A DNA stretch of 64,000 nt from Reyranella sp. (GCF_004297405.1 NZ_SCVC01000030.1:62001-126000); one strand, 5' to 3'; counted from the first letter of the stretch, positions 47,037-55,098 are shown. The notes: generated by a model not told the origin, from the sequence alone. Made by a program: numbers and translations.

Positions 47037-48014
47037 TCAGACCGTCCCGATGTTCGTGTACTTCACGATGGCGTCGGTCTCCTCGACCTGCACGGCGACG
47101 CGGGCGGTGAGGACGACGATGTAGACGCGCTCGCTGATGTTCTTGTCGAACTCCAGGCTGATCTGGCGCTGGATGCCGAAGATCAGGTTCAGCGGATTGG
47201 TGAACAGGCCCAGCGTCTCGGGCATGAGCTGCACCGACTTCATCGGCACGCCATAGGGCGAGAGCAGCCCGCTGGTCTGGACCTGCAGGTCGCCCAGCAC
47301 GCCGACCCTGTTGGCCAGCGTATCGCGATACTCGGTCTCCTGGTTCACCGACACGAAGTGGCGCATCGCCGCCTTGTTGCGGAGATACTGGACCGGCATG
47401 TCGGTCATGCCCTTCTTGAACATCTCCTTGGCGATGGCGGCGTTGGCCCAGTTCACGACATGGCCCGAGCCCGCGAGCTTCAGCCAGCCGTCGAACATCG
47501 AGAGATAGGCCTGGTCGTCGGCGTCGCCCGGATTGGTGTAGGCCGTGTCGCCCAGCAGGCACAGCTCCTCGAGATCGAGGGCCGCACGCTCGGCAATGAG
47601 CGTCACCAGTGTCTCCTGCAGGCCGCTCGACCACGGGCTGTTCGACGGCTCGTTGCCGGCCGCGACCGCGCGCTCGATATTGTCCTCCAGCACGTCGTAG
47701 GGCAGCCGGATCTCGGCCATCACCTCCTGCGTGGAGAGCATGATGTGCTCGGTGCCGGGCTTGGCGCGCTGCGCTGGCGTCAGCGCCACGCCGGACTGCG
47801 CCTTGCGCAGGATGCGGTTGGCGAAGCCGATCTTGTTGATCTTGCGCTGCGGGGCCGCCATCTCGACGACGCGCGCCTCCTTGATCAAGGTCGGCTCCTT
47901 GATGAGCTTGCGGATGAAGGCCGCGCCCTGCTCGGGCATCAGCAGGCCGCCATTGGCCGCGAGGTCGGCGAGCGCGAGGTCGGCTTTCTGCAGCAGGATC
48001 TGGTTGCTGGACAT
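47037..48014 (-). CDS. Phage major capsid protein
   Basis: 325-aa HK97-fold capsid protein of the P2-like/XkdG type. Landmarks: LLMPEQGAAFIRKLIKEPTL, LRKAQSGVALTPAQR, LPYDVLEDNIERA, and the C-terminal RVAVQVEETDAIVKYTNI. Start ATG 48014 is preceded by CCAAGGAGGGGCG, the strong ribosome site shared by the late genes. It is placed between the decoration-like protein and the connector. Confidence 0.9.
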   Translation of the reverse strand: MSSNQILLQKADLALADLAANGGLLMPEQGAAFIRKLIKEPTLIKEARVVEMAAPQRKINKIGFANRILRKAQSGVALTPAQRAKPGTEHIMLSTQEVMAEIRLPYDVLEDNIERAVAAGNEPSNSPWSSGLQETLVTLIAERAALDLEELCLLGDTAYTNPGDADDQAYLSMFDGWLKLAGSGHVVNWANAAIAKEMFKKGMTDMPVQYLRNKAAMRHFVSVNQETEYRDTLANRVGVLGDLQVQTSGLLSPYGVPMKSVQLMPETLGLFTNPLNLIFGIQRQISLEFDKNISERVYIVVLTARVAVQVEETDAIVKYTNIGTV

Positions 48015-48066
48015 AGTTATGACGCCCCTCCTTGGGCAGTTGTCGAGTACGGGAGTCGAAAGCAGG

Positions 48067-48495
48067 TCAGGGCTTGATCAGGCCCGTATCGAGCAGCCGG
48101 GGAATCCCCGCGCCCGCCCCTTTGGCGAGACGCACCGGCTGATCGCGATTGGCCTCGCCCAGCACGACACTGGAGACGACCGCATCGGTCTTCTGCACCT
48201 TGGCGACGAGCTGGCCGACGGTTTCGGCCAGGGCGCGCTGTCCTTCCTCCAGGCGCGCGAGTGCCGCCAGGACGGGATCCTTCGACTCCTTGGGCGGCGC
48301 TTCAGGCTTTGGTGCAGAGGACGGCGCGGGTTTCGCCTCCTCGTCGCTCTTGCGGAAGAGCTTCACGAAATCGAGCATGCGGCTTGTGTCTTCCTTGGTG
48401 AGACGGAACGGGATGCGGTTGGCACCGCGCTTGACCAGCGAGACGAAGCGCACGTCGACGTCGCTGAGTTCGTTGACCTTCACGTCACGACGCAT
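48067..48495 (-). CDS. Phage capsid-module protein (scaffold/decoration-like)
   Basis: 142 aa from ATG 48495, GAAGGG upstream; overlaps the protease gene by 11 bp. The first 60 residues (VRFVSLVKRGANRIPFRLTK) resemble the N-terminus seen in XkdF-linked proteins; a Pro/Ala/Lys-rich linker follows, then a coiled-coil (LARLEEGQRALAETVGQLVA). This fits a scaffold. It lies between protease and capsid. Confidence 0.65.
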   Translation of the reverse strand: MRRDVKVNELSDVDVRFVSLVKRGANRIPFRLTKEDTSRMLDFVKLFRKSDEEAKPAPSSAPKPEAPPKESKDPVLAALARLEEGQRALAETVGQLVAKVQKTDAVVSSVVLGEANRDQPVRLAKGAGAGIPRLLDTGLIKP

Positions 48496-49075
48496 GGAGG
48501 AACCCTTCGACATAGGAGAAACGATGGCTGTGGTCCGCACTCTCGTCGGTCAGCGTGCCGCGCGTGATTGTGTGGCGATGGCCCTGCACGGTGTCGGTCT
48601 CGCCGCCGAGGAAATTGCCATCGCTGTCGAAGCGCACGGTGAACTGATGGGCGTGGTTCTCGATTCGATCAGTGAGGCCCGACAGCTCTTCGGGAATCTC
48701 GACCTCGACGGTCACCTCCTCGCGAAAGCCCGCGCCATCGAGGGAAAAGCCATTCAGCTCACCCTTCTTGATGGCGATCCATAGCGCCGGGTCGGGTACC
48801 TTCACACCGATCACCCACGCGCCCGGGATGAACGTCGGGTCGCCCTCGCGCGCGATGAAGGTCTCGACGATATAGGAGCCGTTGGGATGGAGATCGTGGT
48901 TGGTGTCGATCTTCGCCAGCCGGCCCTTCTCCATGAAGAGATAGGCAGCCTTGGCGATCTCCTCCGCCGACATGCGATCGCCCTGCGCATCCGTGACGTT
49001 CGGGGCAAAGACTTCCCCGAAGACGATCTGCTGCTCGGCGTCCTGCTTCTTGATCGCGATTTCGATGGGAGACAT
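48485..49075 (-). CDS. XkdF-type phage prohead serine protease
   Basis: 196-aa protein of the XkdF family, which includes putative prohead proteases. Landmarks: FGEVFAPNVTDAQGDRMSAE, TNHDLHPNGSYIVETFIAR, FIPGAWVIGVKVPDPALW, GELNGFSLDG. It would cut the scaffold during capsid maturation. The C-terminus is His-rich (HAHQF, HRHT, DHSHRF). Weak ribosome site at ATG 49075. Confidence 0.85.
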   Translation of the reverse strand: MSPIEIAIKKQDAEQQIVFGEVFAPNVTDAQGDRMSAEEIAKAAYLFMEKGRLAKIDTNHDLHPNGSYIVETFIAREGDPTFIPGAWVIGVKVPDPALWIAIKKGELNGFSLDGAGFREEVTVEVEIPEELSGLTDRIENHAHQFTVRFDSDGNFLGGETDTVQGHRHTITRGTLTDESADHSHRFSYVEGFLHAS

Positions 49076-49156
49076 GCGAGCGACGTTAGCCGCCGCAAGC
49101 CGGGCGGCTATGGCCGCGCCCGGCCCTGGTTCTGTTTACGAGCCGTGTGCTCTCTT

Positions 49157-49237
49157 CTGTCGTCCTGAGCGTAAGCGAAGGACCTCATCACCGCTTGCAA
49201 CCGACATGAGATCCTTCGCTGCGCTCAGGATGACAAG
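49157..49237. repeat. Dispersed inverted repeat family B, copy 2
   Basis: Same element as 12621-12712: CTGTCGTCCTGAGCG at the left, CGCTCAGGATGACAAG at the right, lying in the gap between the 49248 gene and the protease gene. Confidence 0.85.
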
Positions 49238-49247
49238 AGAGAGGTAA

Positions 49248-49700
49248 CTAGACCGAAGCGTTCAACCGCTGCCGCCGAACCGCGGCGCGGGCTTCGAGAG
49301 CTGCCGCGTCCGCCCCGTCGTCCTCGGTCGCGAAGCCGTCGAAGATCGGAGCCAGCGCCTCGATCTCATTGGCCGAGAAATCGAGGTCGAGATCCTTCAC
49401 CTCGATCTTCTTGAAGGGGAACGGCACCGTCTCCTCGTGCACGCGCGTCATCGCCTCGATATAGGCGCCGAAGCCCGGCAGGTGCGGCAGCACGCGATAT
49501 TCCTCCGGCTTGTCGGGCACCGGCTCACCATGGCGCACGATCAGCTCGTTCTTCACGGTGGCGTAGAGGCGAAACTCCTCGTCGAGATACTTCACGATCT
49601 TCGACAGGCGATAGCTCACGGCGCCGGGCAACGGCTTGTCACGCAGGCGGGCGATGGCCTCGTGCGCGGCGACGATCTGGATGACGGTCAGACTGGTCAA
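49248..49700 (-). CDS. Phage protein of unknown function (150 aa)
   Basis: 150 aa starting MTSLTVIQIVAAHEAIARLR. It has a helical first part with DKPLPGAVSYRLSKIVKYLD and EEFRLYATVKNELIVRHGEP, similar to small phage proteins of the DUF1617 kind. The C-terminal half is acidic. AAGGAGGG precedes ATG 49700. Role unknown; position between holin and protease. Confidence 0.65.
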   Translation of the reverse strand: MTSLTVIQIVAAHEAIARLRDKPLPGAVSYRLSKIVKYLDEEFRLYATVKNELIVRHGEPVPDKPEEYRVLPHLPGFGAYIEAMTRVHEETVPFPFKKIEVKDLDLDFSANEIEALAPIFDGFATEDDGADAAALEARAAVRRQRLNASV

Positions 49701-49754
49701 TCAACCCTCCTTGGTTGTGTGGAGGGTGAATAGCACCGGCCGGCGCGAAGGCAA

Positions 49755-50270
49755 TTATTTGTTCTGCAGCGCGTTGGTCATCGCCTCGCTGCGACGGTTG
49801 TTGCTCGAGGTCGAGCCGAAATAGTAGCTCAGCACCTGCGTGGTGTTGGCCGCGAGATAACCCACCACCGACGAGATCAGCGCGATCGACGCGGGCTCGT
49901 CGGCCGGCAGCTTCTTGTTGAAGACGTAGTAGACCCCGGCCATGAACATGCCGAGCACGACGGCCGCCAGGACGTTGATGCCAATGTGCGCCCACGGACT
50001 CGGCCGCGCGCGCGTATCCGGCCGCAACGCCGCGAAGGTGAAACCCAGCGCGCGCTGCTGCTCGACGATGGCGCTCTCGACCAGCCGCAGCCTGCGCATC
50101 AGCTCCGGCGTCTGCTCCTTCAGGATCATCTCGACGATCTCGTCCGGCCGCGCATCGTCGCGCTCCAGCAGGACCTTCCCCGCCACCCCCGCCGCCAGCC
50201 CCTTCAACGGCCCTTCCAGCGCACAGGCAAAGGTCGGCGCCACGACCGCAACGATCGGCTTCCAGTCCAT
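49755..50270 (-). CDS. Holin-like protein (3TM GTA/phage holin type)
   Basis: 171 aa. Two clear transmembrane helices near the C-terminus (HIGINVLAAVVLGMFMAGVY, ASIALISSVVGYLAA) and a weaker N-terminal hydrophobic stretch (VAVVAPTFACALEGPLKGLA). Overall it fits the three-helix holin family found in gene transfer agents and phages. It should permeabilise the inner membrane. No endolysin gene is adjacent, though spanins follow upstream on the map. Confidence 0.72.
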   Translation of the reverse strand: MDWKPIVAVVAPTFACALEGPLKGLAAGVAGKVLLERDDARPDEIVEMILKEQTPELMRRLRLVESAIVEQQRALGFTFAALRPDTRARPSPWAHIGINVLAAVVLGMFMAGVYYVFNKKLPADEPASIALISSVVGYLAANTTQVLSYYFGSTSSNNRRSEAMTNALQNK

Positions 50271-50453
50271 GGCGCGAACTTAGGACTCGGCGCGGCGATG
50301 CTCAGCGGCACGGCGCGACGGCGGCGCGCTCACGATCAGAGGGCGGCGCCGGTTGTGTTTCTGATATGCCAAAATACTGATGTCCCCGCCTTCGTGGGAG
50401 CGGTACGGAGTCATCGTCAATCCGCCGACGAGAATTCAACGGGGGAGGCAGCG

Positions 50454-50918
50454 ATGGTGCAGGACTCACACCGGAGTCATGAGAGCGACCTTCTGCGCAT
50501 TGGCGACGATCTGCTACCGGACATCGACGAAGAACTCGACCGCGAGCTTCGCAAAGGCGTCACCAAGCGCGTGATGATCCTGCGCGGTACCGAGGGGCCC
50601 GCCGCCGGCCGCAAGCCCTATGCCCAGACCAAGGCCCGCATCACCTTCTCCAACGAACGCGACCTGCGCCAGTGCGTGCGGCTGCTGCGCTGGTCGGACG
50701 AAAGGCTGCGGCTGCGGCCCGAACTGCTCGTGCTGTGGGAGTGGAGCTCGTCGTTCCGCGAAGGCATGACGATCTCCTTCGGCGTGAACTGGTACGACAA
50801 GGCGTTCTTCGAGACGCGCAAGGACGTCTTCAAGAATCCCGAGCATCGCGGCTACTACGCCATGTTCGGTGCCTCCGCCGACGATTTCGAACTCGAGCAC
50901 GTCGTCCTCGGGAAGTAG
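50454..50918 (+). CDS. Hypothetical protein (154 aa)
   Basis: 154 aa from ATG 50454, with GGGGAGG 6 nt upstream. It is charged and aromatic-rich, with RDLRQCVRLLRWSDERLRLR and LLVLWEWSSSFREGMTISF; no family recognised. It is the only plus-strand gene between the holin and spanins. Host-like GC. Function unknown. Confidence 0.65.
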   Translation: MVQDSHRSHESDLLRIGDDLLPDIDEELDRELRKGVTKRVMILRGTEGPAAGRKPYAQTKARITFSNERDLRQCVRLLRWSDERLRLRPELLVLWEWSSSFREGMTISFGVNWYDKAFFETRKDVFKNPEHRGYYAMFGASADDFELEHVVLGK

Positions 50919-50931
50919 CGCGCTTCCCCTG

Positions 50932-51195
50932 TCACTTCCCCTTCAAACACGTCTCGTCGAACACGTCATTATGCGCGTTCGTCTGGTTGAAGAACGGGCG
51001 CCAGGTGCGGCGGCTTTCGGGAGAGCGCTTGGCGTCGTCGACCTGCGCGTCGGTCATCTCCAGCCGCGAGAAGCGCGCGCAGGGATCAGGGCTCAGCACC
51101 ATCACGGGCGCGGGGGCGCATGCGCTCGAAAGCAGTGTCGTCGTCGTCGCCAGCAGCGCGACGCGCCGCCTGGTTGCGCAGCCTGATGCCTTCAT
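50932..51195 (-). CDS. Outer-membrane spanin lipoprotein (Rz1-like)
   Basis: 87 aa from ATG 51195. N-terminal basic, then a hydrophobic stretch and lipobox LLSSAC (Cys near residue 25), followed by APAPVM. The mature part has conserved-looking Cys and Arg. It begins inside the Rz-like gene in another frame (overlap 51086-51195), the classical nested Rz/Rz1 layout. Together they fuse the inner and outer membranes in lysis. Confidence 0.7.
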   Translation of the reverse strand: MKASGCATRRRVALLATTTTLLSSACAPAPVMVLSPDPCARFSRLEMTDAQVDDAKRSPESRRTWRPFFNQTNAHNDVFDETCLKGK

Positions 51196-51346
51196 GGGTC
51201 TTCTCCGCCGCCTTCTCCATCGCCCGGGTAGAGACGTCGTTGCGGCCGGCGGATTTGCCTTCGGCATAGGTCCACCACAGCGCCGCCACGACGATCGCCA
51301 GCGCCAATGCGACGGCGGCGAGCTTCAGTCCCAGCAGCGCGCTCAT
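51086..51346 (-). CDS. Inner-membrane spanin (Rz-like)
   Basis: 86 aa from ATG 51346. One N-terminal transmembrane helix (LLGLKLAAVALALAIVVAAL) then a periplasmic helical region (DVSTRAMEKAAEKTHEGIRL). Its ATG overlaps the stop of the 27-codon gene upstream (ATGA). With the embedded Rz1-like gene it forms an Rz/Rz1 pair. Short but within the range of the family. Confidence 0.7.
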   Translation of the reverse strand: MSALLGLKLAAVALALAIVVAALWWTYAEGKSAGRNDVSTRAMEKAAEKTHEGIRLRNQAARRAAGDDDDTAFERMRPRARDGAEP

Positions 51347-51426
51347 GCCGGGATCGGCGTGCAGTGAAAGGCCAGCGCGTAGAGCAGCAGGTGCAGCCAG
51401 GTCTTCACCCGGCAGAGCCGGCTCAC
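51343..51426 (-). CDS. Coupled 27-aa hydrophobic peptide
   Basis: GTG 51426 overlaps the portal stop (GTGA) and its own TGA overlaps the Rz-like ATG (ATGA), so it is joined on both sides by 4-bp overlaps. The peptide starts VSRLCRVKTWL, has a short hydrophobic core LLLYALAF and ends HCTPIPA. One short membrane helix is possible. It could be a small lysis factor or only a translational bridge. Confidence 0.5.
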   Translation of the reverse strand: MSRLCRVKTWLHLLLYALAFHCTPIPA

Positions 51427-52871
51427 GATTCGGCTCGTGCAATCGATTGCACGGGACGTAACTGCACAGGTGTATCCGAACACCGGAATTGCAGCTCGAG
51501 CTCGGCCGCCTTGTTGAGCTGATCGACGACGCTCTCGGGATCGATACCCGGCAGGCCCGCCGCCAGCGACAGCGCCGCGATCTGCTGCGTCACATCCTTG
51601 ATGGCGATGGGGTTGGAGCGGAACACGTAGCCCGCACCGCCCAGTTCCGGCAGCAGCTTGCGCGTGACGATCTCGTCGAACAGCCGCCGCTCGGGCCCGA
51701 ACACCTGGCTCTCCGCCGCGAGATAGCTCGCATAGGCCGTCGCGAAGTTGAAGTCGGCCGACTTGCCGAGGAACAGCGGTGAGAAGCGAAACGCCCGCAG
51801 CACCCGCTCCGCGCATTTGTCGTCGTAGCGCTCGAACATCGAATCGCCCGCGCGCTCATGGCCGAAGCGCTCGACCGTGACCTTCACCGTGCCCGGCTTG
51901 TCGAGCATGCCGTCGGTCGCGGGGACTTCGAGGATGGCGGCGCGCGATTTCTGGCCCGGCGCGAACTGACGCTCCAGCGCCTGCCGCGCCTCGCCCGCCA
52001 CGATGCCGCCCTGCACGATGATCAGCGCCGGCGGCAGGCCGCCCGACTGCAGATAAGTGAGGTTGTTCTCCTCCGCCGCGCGCGAGCCGACGACCGAGGG
52101 AATCTGCCCCTCCCAGCGCGGCACGCCATAGGGGCTGTTGGGGTCCTGCCCCACCTGGAAGTAAAGCAGCTCGGTGGCGCGCGCCGGCACCGACACGGGC
52201 CGGTCGGCGCTCTCCCACTGGCCGGTGTGCTTGTCGAGCTGGCGCGAGGCGCCGAACTCCTTGAAGAATAGGAGCTGCCCGGCCATGAGCTGCACGAAGC
52301 GCCGCTCGCGCACCATCACGTTGACGGACATCTCCGCGCCGCCCCGCGACACAGTCTTGGCGACCGGCGCCGGCGCATCGAGCTTGCAGAGGCGGATGGT
52401 GCGGGCCGGCGTGTTGCGCAGGAACACGACCTCACCCGCGGCATTGCGCATGATCTCCAGCGCGCCGTAGCCCACCCGCTCCATGTCGCGTTCGAGGTCG
52501 CGGCGCATGGTGATGAAGCTCGTGCCGGGGAACGGCTCGCGGAAGAACGCTTCGAGCTTCTGCGCGACCGGATCGTCCTGCTCGTCGGGCTCGTCGGCGC
52601 GCTTGGTCTCGCGCTCGATGCGATGCCCGGTGCCCGCGACATTGACCACCATGGCGTCGATGCAGGCGCCCAGGACGTTGTTCTCCTGCGTCAATCGCTC
52701 CAGCGATCGCGGATCGTAGGGCGGCCGCAGCACATGGCCCGCCGCCCCGTCGGTGCCGGCCATATAGAAGGCGTTGAACTCGTCCTCGACCTGCAGCGCA
52801 TTCGACGCCATCGCAGGCGCAGCGGCGGGAGCAAGCGAGGTGACACGCATCTCGGGCTGTTTGATCTTCAT
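51423..52871 (-). CDS. Phage portal protein (PBSX type)
   Basis: 482-aa portal of the PBSX/XkdE-like family. Landmarks: LTQENNVLGACIDAMVVNVA near the start, SPYGVPRWEGQIPSVVGSRA in the middle, FATAYASYLAAESQVFGPER near the end. It forms the dodecamer through which DNA is packed. Family D palindrome at 51437-51452 encodes RPVQSIARA at the C-terminus. No terminase gene is found upstream, where it is expected. Confidence 0.88.
   Translation of the reverse strand: MKIKQPEMRVTSLAPAAAPAMASNALQVEDEFNAFYMAGTDGAAGHVLRPPYDPRSLERLTQENNVLGACIDAMVVNVAGTGHRIERETKRADEPDEQDDPVAQKLEAFFREPFPGTSFITMRRDLERDMERVGYGALEIMRNAAGEVVFLRNTPARTIRLCKLDAPAPVAKTVSRGGAEMSVNVMVRERRFVQLMAGQLLFFKEFGASRQLDKHTGQWESADRPVSVPARATELLYFQVGQDPNSPYGVPRWEGQIPSVVGSRAAEENNLTYLQSGGLPPALIIVQGGIVAGEARQALERQFAPGQKSRAAILEVPATDGMLDKPGTVKVTVERFGHERAGDSMFERYDDKCAERVLRAFRFSPLFLGKSADFNFATAYASYLAAESQVFGPERRLFDEIVTRKLLPELGGAGYVFRSNPIAIKDVTQQIAALSLAAGLPGIDPESVVDQLNKAAELELQFRCSDTPVQLRPVQSIARAES
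51437..51452. repeat. Family D palindrome
   Basis: GTGCAATCGATTGCAC exact, with one more matching base on each side, read as VQSIAR in the portal C-terminus. Confidence 0.85.
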
Positions 52872-52945
52872 GCCGCGAGCCTATGGACCGCCCGCGCGCC
52901 CTCGCCATCACCACCCGCCTCGCCGGCTCGTTCCTGCGCCATGCC

Positions 52946-53010
52946 GGGGGCGCGCGAGTCCACTCGCGCGATTCATGATCATGACCGCGCCACTGGAGTG
53001 GCGCGCCCCC
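52946..53010. repeat. Dispersed inverted repeat family C, copy 2
   Basis: Near-complete copy with an internal ATTCATGATCATGACCG centre, lying between the portal gene and the DNA polymerase gene, at the point where a terminase would be expected. Confidence 0.75.
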
Positions 53011-53014
53011 AGCG

Positions 53015-54922
53015 TCACCCCTTCATCTTCACCATCGAGCCCATGTCGGGGCCGTATTCGTGGTCGAAGGTTAAGCGGAGTTGCGGGCGCCAGCCGCACA
53101 TCGTCTCGATCGGCAGGTTGCCGGCGACCTCTACGATGCGGCGACCGATCTCCTCGGCGCGGTCCTCGGGGCAGTAGCCCAGCACGGCGTCGTGGATCAT
53201 GGCGCAGGGTCGGGCGTCGGGAATTTGCCGGTCGATCTCGCTCAAGGCCCAGCAGGTGAGATCGGACAGCGTCGACTGCACCGGCGCGTTGATCGCCTGG
53301 CGCTCGGCGCGGCTTGCGACCTGGCGGTCAGACGAGCGGATCCACGGCAGATGCCGCACCCGACCGAAGGGATTGGCGACAGCGCCGTCGCGTCGCGCCC
53401 GCTTGCGCGCCGTCTCGTGCCAGTCGAGCAGGCCGGGATAGGTCGCGAAGAAGCGGTCGATCATCCCCTGCGCCTGCGTCTCGCTGAGCACCATCTTGAA
53501 GGTCTGCCAGGCGTAGCGCACGAAGCCCTTGGCCTGCATGCCGTAGAGCAGGCCAAAGTTCGCGGCCTTGGCCTTGAAGCGGCCCAGCTCGAAGCGCTCC
53601 ATCTTCTCGCGGTCCTGAACGTCGGCGGCCAGCGCCATGAAGGCGTCGGTCGGCATGTCCATCATCGAGGCGCCGGTGACGGCGTGGAGATCGAGCCCGG
53701 CGCGATAGGCGGCCAGCATGTTGGCCTCGTCGGCAAGGCAGGCCGCGATCTTGAGTTCGCCTTGCGCGGCGTCGGTCGACCAGATCGCCATGCCGGGCGG
53801 CGCGACGAAACAGCGGCGGAGTTTCTTGGCCCACGTCCCGCGCTTCGGCACGGTCTGTATGGCCGGATCGCGCGCCGAGGTGCGGCCGGTGACGGTGCCG
53901 CTGTCGGCCGTGTCGCCATCATCCGCGCGGCCGGCAAAGAGCATGTAGCTCGGGTGAAAGCGGCCGTCGGCGTGCAGGTGCTTCAGGAAGCCCTTCACGT
54001 AGGCCGACAGCATCTTGGCCGCCGCACTGCGCGCTTCGAGCACCTCGACCATCGCCGCCGCCTCGGGCACGTCGTGGAACATGGCGAGATGGGCCTTGGC
54101 GGTCGAGGGCTCACCCTGGCGAGGCGTCACCATGCGCGGCTTCAGGTGCAGGCCGGCGGTGCCGAAGAAGAAGTCGCGCAGCATTGCAGGCCGGACGGAG
54201 AGGTTATCGGCGTACTTCATGCGCAGCCGGCCCGGTAGCAGCGCCAGCACCTGGCGGTCGAGATCGGCCAGCGCGCCGCCGCGCCCGTCCTCGCCTTCGA
54301 GCTCGACCCGCAGCGCCTCGAAACGCTCGCGCGAGGCCAGCACGCCGTGTCGTTCGAGGCGGCCGAAGGCGAGCGACGCGGGATGCAGCAGGCTCACGTA
54401 GAAGTGCGCCAGTGCCGGCGATGCCAGCAGTTCGTGACGAATGGCGGCGGCCGACTGGAAGACGGCATCGACGGCGCGGCCCAGTCGGTACAATAACGGA
54501 TCGTGAGAAGTGCCCTCCTCGATCTCCGTGTAGAGGCGCGTGTAGGTGGCGAGGCTGTTGGAGCGGTTCTCGTCGAGCAGCGAGCCCGTGAGCAGAGGAT
54601 CGAAGGCGAAGTTGGTGCAGTCGATGCCCAGCCGCGCCGCGAGCCAACCCATGTCGGCCTTGAAGTTGGCGCCGCGCAGCCTGATCCGCGGCGAGGTCAG
54701 CAAGGTGCGCAGGCTCTCGACGACAGGGTCCGGCAGCTCGTGAGCGAGATCGAGACAGTCCGCCGCGCCTGCTGCCATGCTGAAGCCGATCGCGAGGACA
54801 GTGCCGCCGTCACCAGCGCAATCGGCGGCGACCTCGACCGGCCGGCCTGTGTCCGCGAACGTGCAATCGATTGCACGGATGAGGTCGTCGAAATCCTCGA
54901 CCCAACGATAATCGCCCGTCAT
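53015..54922 (-). CDS. Phage family-A DNA polymerase
   Basis: 635 aa from ATG 54922 (MTGDYRWVEDF). Polymerase motifs: A with D384 in STDAAQGELKIA; B helix KAKAANFGLLYGM at about 450-462; C with HDA at 577-579 (AMIHDAVLGY), where most PolA proteins have HDE. The N-terminal exonuclease-like domain has FKADMGWL at about 88 but the first motif reads AADCAGD in place of DxE, so proofreading may be lost. It carries a family D palindrome (RAIDCT). It would replicate the phage genome with the 11.6-18 kb module. Confidence 0.88.
   Translation of the reverse strand: MTGDYRWVEDFDDLIRAIDCTFADTGRPVEVAADCAGDGGTVLAIGFSMAAGAADCLDLAHELPDPVVESLRTLLTSPRIRLRGANFKADMGWLAARLGIDCTNFAFDPLLTGSLLDENRSNSLATYTRLYTEIEEGTSHDPLLYRLGRAVDAVFQSAAAIRHELLASPALAHFYVSLLHPASLAFGRLERHGVLASRERFEALRVELEGEDGRGGALADLDRQVLALLPGRLRMKYADNLSVRPAMLRDFFFGTAGLHLKPRMVTPRQGEPSTAKAHLAMFHDVPEAAAMVEVLEARSAAAKMLSAYVKGFLKHLHADGRFHPSYMLFAGRADDGDTADSGTVTGRTSARDPAIQTVPKRGTWAKKLRRCFVAPPGMAIWSTDAAQGELKIAACLADEANMLAAYRAGLDLHAVTGASMMDMPTDAFMALAADVQDREKMERFELGRFKAKAANFGLLYGMQAKGFVRYAWQTFKMVLSETQAQGMIDRFFATYPGLLDWHETARKRARRDGAVANPFGRVRHLPWIRSSDRQVASRAERQAINAPVQSTLSDLTCWALSEIDRQIPDARPCAMIHDAVLGYCPEDRAEEIGRRIVEVAGNLPIETMCGWRPQLRLTFDHEYGPDMGSMVKMKG
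54861..54876. repeat. Family D palindrome
   Basis: GTGCAATCGATTGCAC exact, with one more matching base on each side; inside the polymerase gene, read as RAIDCT near the N-terminus. Confidence 0.85.
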
Positions 54923-54967
54923 CCCCCCGACGAGTAGCCACACCCGGCGTCCACCGCCAGAGCCTCT

Positions 54968-55081
54968 CCTCCCCATTCAAATGGGGAGGTGCCCCGGAGG
55001 GGCGGAGGGGTCAGAGCATCGAGAGATACATGACCCCTCCGCCCGCGCAGACACGGGCACCTCCCCCGATGACGGGGGAGG
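54968..55081. repeat. Compound palindromic repeat family A, copy 6
   Basis: Full copy at the end of the phage block, between the polymerase gene start and the LysR gene end. With the half copy at 56631-56652 it brackets the LysR/SnoaL pair. Confidence 0.9.
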
Positions 55082-55098
55082 CTGAATCGTGGCGCTCA

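Noticed and set aside
11647..54922. Gene transfer agent of the Rhodobacter type
   Set aside because: The tail genes are lambda-like (M, L, K, I, J), not the GTA g12-g15 set, and the block carries its own DNA polymerase, helicase and primase, which GTAs lack. Only the holin resembles a GTA family.
11647..55081. Prophage attachment sites
   Set aside because: No tRNA gene or integrase is seen at either end, and no direct repeat convincingly joins the two edges. Family A repeats are too many to act as att sites.
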